Of a stretch of DNA of 6,401 nucleotides, positions 1 to 4,286 are shown one piece after another. The notes below the pieces were generated by a model that saw only the letters and a list, made by a program, of their open reading frames with translations, ran no database searches and was not told the origin of the DNA. This DNA comes from Spirochaetaceae bacterium (GTDB lineage Bacteria; Spirochaetota; Spirochaetia; Treponematales; Breznakiellaceae), in NCBI GenBank assembly GCA_031290405.1, contig JAITNO010000001.1:1-6401 (forward strand). Reading direction: 5' to 3'. The translations under genes and the position numbers were made by a program. Each line of letters starts with the position of its first letter. The stretch's first letter is position 1.

Positions 1-18
1 CGCGCAACGAAGTGCGCG
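1..18. repeat. Short GC-rich inverted repeat (hairpin) past recQ
   Basis: A 6-bp perfect stem (CGCGCA pairing with TGCGCG) encloses the 6-nt loop ACGAAG. It is the second of two hairpins behind the recQ stop and touches the left window edge, so it may belong to a larger element. There is no T-tract on either side within the window. It could be part of an intergenic repeat or contribute to transcript 3'-end stability; the sequence alone does not decide. Confidence 0.4.
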
Positions 19-22
19 CTCA

Positions 23-38
23 GGGGGGCGCGCCCCCC
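23..38 (-). terminator. Perfect 16-bp G/C palindrome behind recQ, possible terminator
   Basis: The bases GGGGGGCGCGCCCCCC form a perfect palindrome that begins three bases past the recQ TGA stop. As RNA it would fold into a six-G/six-C stem with a CGCG loop. No U-run follows on the recQ strand, so it lacks the second half of a classical intrinsic terminator. It may act as a transcript-end barrier or as a Rho-assisted pause; that role is inferred from position only. Confidence 0.35.
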
Positions 39-41
39 TCC

Positions 42-1880
42 TCACCCTTCTTTCTTCCACTCTTCGATTGCTTTGATGAAGAGGGGGCCGTATTTTTCGG
101 CTTTTGCGCGGCCTACGCCGGAGACGCGCAGGAAGGTTTCTGGGCTTGTGGGCTGTTTGCCTGCCATGTCCCGCAGGGTGGCGTCGGTAAAGACGATGTA
201 GGCGGGGACGGACGCCTGACGGGCGAGGCGGGCGCGCATATCCCGCAGTCTCTGGAAGAGGGCGTCGTCGAAGGGGACGACGCTTGAGCTTACGCCGGCG
301 CCGAAGCCGGACAGGGCGGGCTTGGGGGCGGCCTCTTTGGGCAGCATCATGGTGACGGCGGCGCCTTCGGCAAGCGCCTCCCGGTAGCGCGGCCCCAGCG
401 CGACGACGGGGTACTCGTCGCCGCTTATGGCTAGGCAGCCGCGGTCTATCAGGTGGTCGATCATGTGCCTCAGTTGGTGTGCGCCGGTGTCGTTCATGAT
501 GTTGTGGGTGCTGAGCGTCTCCAGTCCGGCGGCGATGACTTTTTGGCTCCGGCTGCCGCGCAGGACGTCGACTATCATGGCTTTGCCGAAGGAGCGGCCC
601 CGTTCCCTCATGCGGTAGACGCAGGAGATGATTTTGCGCGCTTCCAGGGTGATGTCCTTGTGGTCAAAGCCGTTGGTGCAGTTGGAACAGTTGCCGCAAA
701 AGCGCGGGGCCTCTTCGCCGAAGTAGCGGAGGATGCTTTCGCGCAGGCAATCGGCGCCGGTGGCGTAGAAGGTCATGTATTTGAGGAGTTCGAGCTTGTG
801 GGCTTTGAGGTCTTCGTCGCCTTCCGCGCCGGGGTTGCCGATGAGGTATTTGGCGGTTTCCACGTCCTGGGGGCTGTAGAGCAGGATGCAATCCGCGGGG
901 CTGCCGTCTCTTCCGGCGCGTCCGGCTTCCTGGTAGTAGCTTTCGATGTTTTTGGGCATCTGATAGTGGACGACGAAGCTTACGTTGGACTTGTCTATGC
1001 CCATGCCGAAGGCGTTGGTCGCCACCATGATCGTCTTTCTGTCGTAGATGAAGTCGTCCTGGTTCCGCCGGCGTTCTTCGTCGTCCAGGCCGGCGTGGTA
1101 GCGGGTGGCCGAGAATCCTGTGCGGTTGAGGCTGTCGCAGATCTCCTCGACGGCCTTCCGCGTGGAGCAGTAGACGATGCCGCTTTTGCCGCGCCGCTCT
1201 TCGAGCGCCTCCAGCAGGGCGTGCGTCTTGGCGGCCTGTCCACGGGGGCGGCGCACTTCAAAGTAAAGGTTTTCTCTGTTAAAGCCTGTCACGATGGCAA
1301 AGGGGTCGAGGAGGCAGAGTATCGAGGCGATGTCCTCCCGCACTTTGCCGGTGGCGGTGGCGGTAAAGGCGCTTACGACGGGGCGCGTGGGGAGGCTTGC
1401 GACGAAGCCGGGGATGAGCAGGTAGCTTTGGCGAAAGTCGTGTCCCCACTGGGAGACGCAGTGCGCTTCGTCGACGACGACCATGTTCACCGCGGCGCGT
1501 CGGGAGAGGTTTGTCATGTCCTCCCGCTGGAGGCGTTCCGGCGCGGCGTAGAGGATGCGGAGTTCGCCGCGGGCCGCCGCGTTCAGGGTGTCGGCGTTTT
1601 CGGCGGGGGAGAGGGAGCTGTTGAGGCAGGCGGCGGGGATGCCCGCGTCGGAGAGGGCGCTTACCTGATCCTTCATCAGGGAGATGAGGGGCGATATGAC
1701 GATGGTGAGGCCGGGGAAGAGGAGCGCGGGTATCTGATAGCAGAGGGATTTGCCGGCTCCGGTGGGCATGACGGCGAGGCAATCCCGTCCGGCGATGAGG
1801 GCTTCGATGACTTCTTCCTGTCCTTGCCTGAATGTGCTGAATCCGAAATAGGCCTCCAGGGCCATGCGCACGTCTTGCAT
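42..1880 (-). CDS. recQ: ATP-dependent DNA helicase RecQ
   Basis: Complete 612-residue RecQ, close to the usual length (E. coli RecQ is about 610). It unwinds DNA 3'-5' in recombination and fork repair in the cytoplasm. Motifs in order: Q-motif FRQGQEEVI (17-25), Walker A MPTGAGKS (38-45), motif Ia SPLISLMKDQ (63-72), DEAH (137-140) followed by the RecQ aromatic loop HCVSQWGHDF (140-149), TATAT (173-177), motif V ATNAFGMGID (287-296) and motif VI QEAGRAGRDG (317-326). The zinc site is intact with Cys378, Cys395, Cys398 and Cys401. A winged-helix RQC domain follows (about 405-505) and an HRDC domain ends the protein (about 535-610), so this is the full three-domain form. The ATG start places the Q-motif at the expected distance from the N-terminus. 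No good Shine-Dalgarno is visible before it. It is separated from the operon upstream by 240 bp and probably has its own promoter. Confidence 0.97.
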   Translation of the reverse strand: MQDVRMALEAYFGFSTFRQGQEEVIEALIAGRDCLAVMPTGAGKSLCYQIPALLFPGLTIVISPLISLMKDQVSALSDAGIPAACLNSSLSPAENADTLNAAARGELRILYAAPERLQREDMTNLSRRAAVNMVVVDEAHCVSQWGHDFRQSYLLIPGFVASLPTRPVVSAFTATATGKVREDIASILCLLDPFAIVTGFNRENLYFEVRRPRGQAAKTHALLEALEERRGKSGIVYCSTRKAVEEICDSLNRTGFSATRYHAGLDDEERRRNQDDFIYDRKTIMVATNAFGMGIDKSNVSFVVHYQMPKNIESYYQEAGRAGRDGSPADCILLYSPQDVETAKYLIGNPGAEGDEDLKAHKLELLKYMTFYATGADCLRESILRYFGEEAPRFCGNCSNCTNGFDHKDITLEARKIISCVYRMRERGRSFGKAMIVDVLRGSRSQKVIAAGLETLSTHNIMNDTGAHQLRHMIDHLIDRGCLAISGDEYPVVALGPRYREALAEGAAVTMMLPKEAAPKPALSGFGAGVSSSVVPFDDALFQRLRDMRARLARQASVPAYIVFTDATLRDMAGKQPTSPETFLRVSGVGRAKAEKYGPLFIKAIEEWKKEG

Positions 1881-1886
1881 GGGGTG

Positions 1887-1892
1887 AGTGTA
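1887..1892 (-). promoter_or_regulatory. Possible -10 element close to the recQ start
   Basis: On the recQ strand TACACT lies six bases before the ATG, preceded by an A7 tract (1898-1904). A start of transcription about seven bases past a -10 box would fall at the ATG itself, which would give a leaderless mRNA and would fit the absence of a Shine-Dalgarno. No convincing -35 sequence is present at 16-18 bp spacing, so this is a weak call. Confidence 0.2.
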
Positions 1893-1909
1893 GCGCCTTT
1901 TTTTGTAGT

Positions 1910-2059
1910 GGCCTACGGCGCTAAGCCCCCAGCGCTACGCCTTGCGTCCGCGGTCCGCCCTCCCCAGCTTTCGGGCGCCGAGAGCGCTTTTTGCGGCCTA
2001 CGGCGCTGCGCCCTGTGCACTGCGCTTTTTGTCCGCAGTCCGCCCTCCCCAGCTTTCGG
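1910..2059. repeat. Imperfect tandem direct repeat, 85-bp period, two copies
   Basis: Two blocks recur at exactly 85-bp offset. The 13-mer GGCCTACGGCGCT occurs at 1910-1922 and 1995-2007. A 29-base block at 1946-1974 recurs at 2031-2059 with one mismatch (position 1952 g versus 2037 a). The 23 bases between the blocks have diverged. A GCGC plus T-tract precedes the 13-mer in both copies (1893-1904 and 1984-1992), and GCGCTTTTTG occurs again at 2022-2031, so the structure is a mosaic rather than a clean duplication. A faint third remnant (TTTTTGTA then AGGCC) lies near 2065-2080. The stretch has no credible gene. It fills the gap between the PEGA gene and recQ and resembles a piece of a dispersed intergenic repeat family, which is inference. 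Confidence 0.7.
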
Positions 2060-2086
2060 CTTTGTTTTTGTAAAGAGGCCATGAGG

Positions 2087-2105
2087 GGGGAGGAGGGCCC
2101 TCCCC
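2087..2105 (-). terminator. GC-rich hairpin behind the PEGA gene, possible operon terminator
   Basis: On the coding strand GGGGAGG and CCTCCCC form a 7-bp stem around the 5-nt loop GCCCT, starting 15 bases past the TAA stop. A second inverted repeat (2108-2120: GCGCCC, one central C, GGGCGC) directly touches the stop codon. No U-run follows the stem, so intrinsic termination is uncertain. The position at the end of the nifJ-ilvH-PEGA gene row suggests the operon's transcript end. Confidence 0.35.
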
Positions 2106-2120
2106 ACGCGCCCCGGGCGC

Positions 2121-3788
2121 TTAGTGGATGAAGCCGATGGTGAGGCCGGCGGAGATGTGGGGGGTGGGGCTTGTGAGGATGCAGGTTGCGACGGCGCCGA
2201 AGACGATGGTGGATGGTGGGGGGTTAAGGCGGAGTTCGGCGCTGAGGGCCAGGGGCGTGGGGCCCGGGCGGAAGCCGGCGAAGCCGTAGATGGTGCGCAG
2301 CGAGAGGCCGGCGGCGAGGTAGCTGCGCTGCCAGTGGGCGCCGGCGCCGAGGTCGAGCTGGGGTGCGGCTTCGGCGGGGTGGCCGTCTTTGCCGGTCCAG
2401 AGGATGGCGGGTGAGGCTATGAGGGTGATGTTGGCGGGGAGGCTCCACGAGAATGCGCTGTTGAGGCTGACGCCTGCGCTCATCTGGGTTGGAGTGTCGC
2501 TTTGTCCGTTTATCCAGGCGTAGGTGGCGCCTGCGGCGACGGCGGGGCGGATGCCGAGGCTGCGGCGGAGTTCTTTCTTTATGGTGAGGGCTGCGCCGAT
2601 GTTTGTCTGCGGCGTGGGGCTGGTGTACTGGGGGGCGATGGTTGCGGCGGCGGTGATTTCGATGGTGGCGATGGGGGTGTACCGCGCGCCGATGGTGAAG
2701 GGGAGGGTGTCGGTGGAAAATGTGCCGGCGTGTATGGCGCCTTCGACTTGGAGGGAGCCTTGCGGGAGGGTCTGCGGGCGCTCGGCGTTGACGAGGCCTG
2801 CTTTGCCGCGCTGGAGGTTGTGGGGTTGTATGAGGGCGCGGCTGTCGATGTTGATGGTGAGTTCTGCCTGGGGCGGGGGGGCGTCTTGCGGGGCTTCGGT
2901 TGTCGGGGGCTCGGCGCTAAGCTCGAGGTGGATGCGGTAGGGGCCGTCGGGGGCGGTGCGGCCGTCGGTGGTTTCGCCTCTCCAGTGGGCTTGTTGGTTC
3001 CTTGTTTTGAAGGGGGTGGGCTGGGCGCCGGAGCCTGCGCCGTCGCCGATGGTTTCTTCAAAGATGGTTGTTCCGTCGGGGTCTCTGACGCTGAGGGCGC
3101 CGTAGCCGGGGGCGCTTACGGAGAAGCTGACGATGAGGGCGCCTAAGTCGCCGGGGTTGTGGGGGTTGAAGCTTGTCCTGTTCGCCTTGACGTATTCGAG
3201 GCGGAGCGGCGCGGGGTGCAGGGTGAGCTGGAGGGAGCTCTCTCGTCCTTGTTCGACGTTGACGGTCTCTTTGGCTTCTTCGTAGCCGAAGAGCCGCGCC
3301 TGTATGGTCCGTCTGCCTTCGGGGAGGTTCAGGGTGAGGGGGGCGGTGGGCTGCGCTTTGTTGTCGACGGAGAGTTCGAGGGTGGGGGTGTTGGTGGGGA
3401 TGGGCTGTCCGGTCTGGCCGTCGATGAGGCTGATGTGGACGAGGCTCCGCACGGGGGTGAGGTCGAGGATTATGTTGAGCCGGCCTGTGCTGGGGAAGCT
3501 GAGGCGGCGCTCGAAGTTTTCGTAATGGTCTTTGGTGAGGAGGATGGTGTGCGTGCCGGGGGCGAGGTCGGAGAGGAGGAGGGGCGTCCTCCCGCGCTCG
3601 ATGCCGTCGACGTATGCTTTGGCTTCGGCGGGGTTGGTGTGGATGGAGAGTCCTCTGCCGGCGACGTGCTCGATGGTTGTTTCGGCTCGTGCTGCGGCGG
3701 CGGGAGACAGAGCCAGGAGGAGGAAGAACAGCGCGGGCGCGTCTGCCTTGCCGCGCCGCCTGTGCCTGCCTTTTTGTGCCGCCTTCAT
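2121..3788 (-). CDS. Secreted PEGA-domain protein with predicted outer-membrane beta-barrel C-terminus
   Basis: This is a 555-residue exported protein of unknown function. The N-terminus is a clear Sec signal peptide: basic stretch KGRHRRRGK, hydrophobic core ALFFLLLALSP, likely cleavage after ARA (residue 35). It is not a lipoprotein, as no lipobox cysteine exists; the only visible Cys is at 536. A PEGA domain follows (about 46-111) with TNPAEAKAYVDG, GRTPL and LAPGTHTI. A second beta-sandwich (about 112-194) contains LPEGRRTIQARLFGYE. Next is a FlgD-like Ig domain (about 198-292) with SFNPH and the W-G-T-DGR...DGPY signature. A Pro-rich linker (293-306) leads to about 240 residues of short alternating beta strands with Gly/Ala turns, ending AGLTIGFIH, which resembles an outer-membrane barrel with a C-terminal beta-signal. 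PEGA domains are thought to bind or scaffold at the cell surface. The ATG directly abuts the ilvH stop and has no good Shine-Dalgarno, so translation is probably coupled. The coding strand is conspicuously C-rich. Confidence 0.85.
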   Translation of the reverse strand: MKAAQKGRHRRRGKADAPALFFLLLALSPAAAARAETTIEHVAGRGLSIHTNPAEAKAYVDGIERGRTPLLLSDLAPGTHTILLTKDHYENFERRLSFPSTGRLNIILDLTPVRSLVHISLIDGQTGQPIPTNTPTLELSVDNKAQPTAPLTLNLPEGRRTIQARLFGYEEAKETVNVEQGRESSLQLTLHPAPLRLEYVKANRTSFNPHNPGDLGALIVSFSVSAPGYGALSVRDPDGTTIFEETIGDGAGSGAQPTPFKTRNQQAHWRGETTDGRTAPDGPYRIHLELSAEPPTTEAPQDAPPPQAELTINIDSRALIQPHNLQRGKAGLVNAERPQTLPQGSLQVEGAIHAGTFSTDTLPFTIGARYTPIATIEITAAATIAPQYTSPTPQTNIGAALTIKKELRRSLGIRPAVAAGATYAWINGQSDTPTQMSAGVSLNSAFSWSLPANITLIASPAILWTGKDGHPAEAAPQLDLGAGAHWQRSYLAAGLSLRTIYGFAGFRPGPTPLALSAELRLNPPPSTIVFGAVATCILTSPTPHISAGLTIGFIH

Positions 3789-3791
3789 CTA
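3786..3791 (-). other. Abutting stop/start junction ilvH-PEGA gene (TAGATG)
   Basis: The ilvH TAG stop is followed with zero spacing by the ATG of the PEGA gene. The nearest purine-rich stretch (GGGGGAAAAAAG) lies about 20 bases before the ATG, too far for a normal Shine-Dalgarno. Termination-reinitiation by the ilvH ribosome is the simplest explanation for how the PEGA gene is translated. Confidence 0.6.
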
Positions 3792-4283
3792 CACGGAGAG
3801 GGCTTTTTTCCCCCGTTCGAGGGCGACGGCGCCCGTCCGCGCCATTTCGAGGATGCCGTGGGGACGGAGCAGTTCGAGGAGGCCGTCCATCTTTTCAAAG
3901 CCGCCGGTTGCCTCGATGGTGATGGTGGAGGGGGATATGTCGATGACGCGGGAGCGGAAGATTGCGGCGATTTCGACGACGGCGGGGCGGTTTTTTTCGT
4001 CGGCTTTGACTTTTATCAGCATGATTTCGCGGCGTATGGTTTTGCCGCCGTCGAGTTCTTCGATGGCGATGACGTCGACGAGCTTGCCGAGCTGCTTGAC
4101 GATCTGCTCGAGGACGGCGTCGTCGCCCGAGACGACGATGGTCATGCGGGAAACGGCGGGGTTTTCGGTTTCGCCGACGGTAAGGCTGTCGATGTTGAAG
4201 CCGCGCCGGCTGAACAGGCCGGAAACGCGGCTCAGCGTTCCCGCCCTGTTCTCCACCAGCACGGCCAGTATGTGGGTCTTCAT
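3789..4283 (-). CDS. ilvH: Acetolactate synthase small (regulatory) subunit
   Basis: This 164-residue protein has the usual IlvH/IlvN length and domain order. An N-terminal ACT domain (about 1-75) contains ENRAGTLSRVSGLFSRRGFN, SLTVG and SRMTIVV. The C-terminal small-subunit domain (about 82-160) begins REIMLIKVKA and contains FRSRVIDISP and RTGAVALERG. It binds the catalytic IlvB subunit, raises its activity and confers valine feedback inhibition at the first common step of branched-chain amino acid synthesis (two pyruvate to acetolactate), in the cytoplasm. Asn12, Gly15, Ser18 and Asn30 align with E. coli IlvH positions linked to valine sensitivity (Asn11, Gly14, Ser17, Asn29), so feedback control is probably kept. 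Its ATG abuts the nifJ stop; a GGAG lies 12 bases upstream inside nifJ. No ilvB or ilvC is adjacent, which is unusual since ilvB usually precedes ilvH. Confidence 0.96.
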   Translation of the reverse strand: MKTHILAVLVENRAGTLSRVSGLFSRRGFNIDSLTVGETENPAVSRMTIVVSGDDAVLEQIVKQLGKLVDVIAIEELDGGKTIRREIMLIKVKADEKNRPAVVEIAAIFRSRVIDISPSTITIEATGGFEKMDGLLELLRPHGILEMARTGAVALERGKKALSV

Positions 4284-4286
4284 CTA
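4281..4286 (-). other. Abutting stop/start junction nifJ-ilvH (TAGATG)
   Basis: The nifJ TAG stop is followed directly by the ilvH ATG. A GGAG (4296-4299) lies 12 bases before the ATG within the last nifJ codons, a long but usable Shine-Dalgarno distance. The nine bases TAGATGAAG are identical to those at the next junction. Confidence 0.65.

Noticed and set aside
1910..2059. CRISPR-like array
   Set aside because: There are only two copies, the units are mosaic, the spacer-like segments differ little in kind from the repeats, and no cas gene is nearby.
453..2084. Long plus-strand open frame of 543 codons opposite recQ
   Set aside because: It lies antisense to an intact recQ with every motif, has no recognisable domain, and its Gly/Val/Ala-rich composition is what the reverse of GC-rich codons gives.
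1913..2107. Minus-strand open frame of 64 codons in the intergenic repeat
   Set aside because: It is formed by the 85-bp repeat, whose period is not a multiple of three, so the copies are read in different frames. It has no ribosome binding site or protein-like conservation and is most likely spurious.
2502..3146. Plus-strand 214-codon Gly/Ala-rich frame opposite the PEGA gene
   Set aside because: It is low-complexity sequence complementary to a gene with a clear signal peptide and domains.
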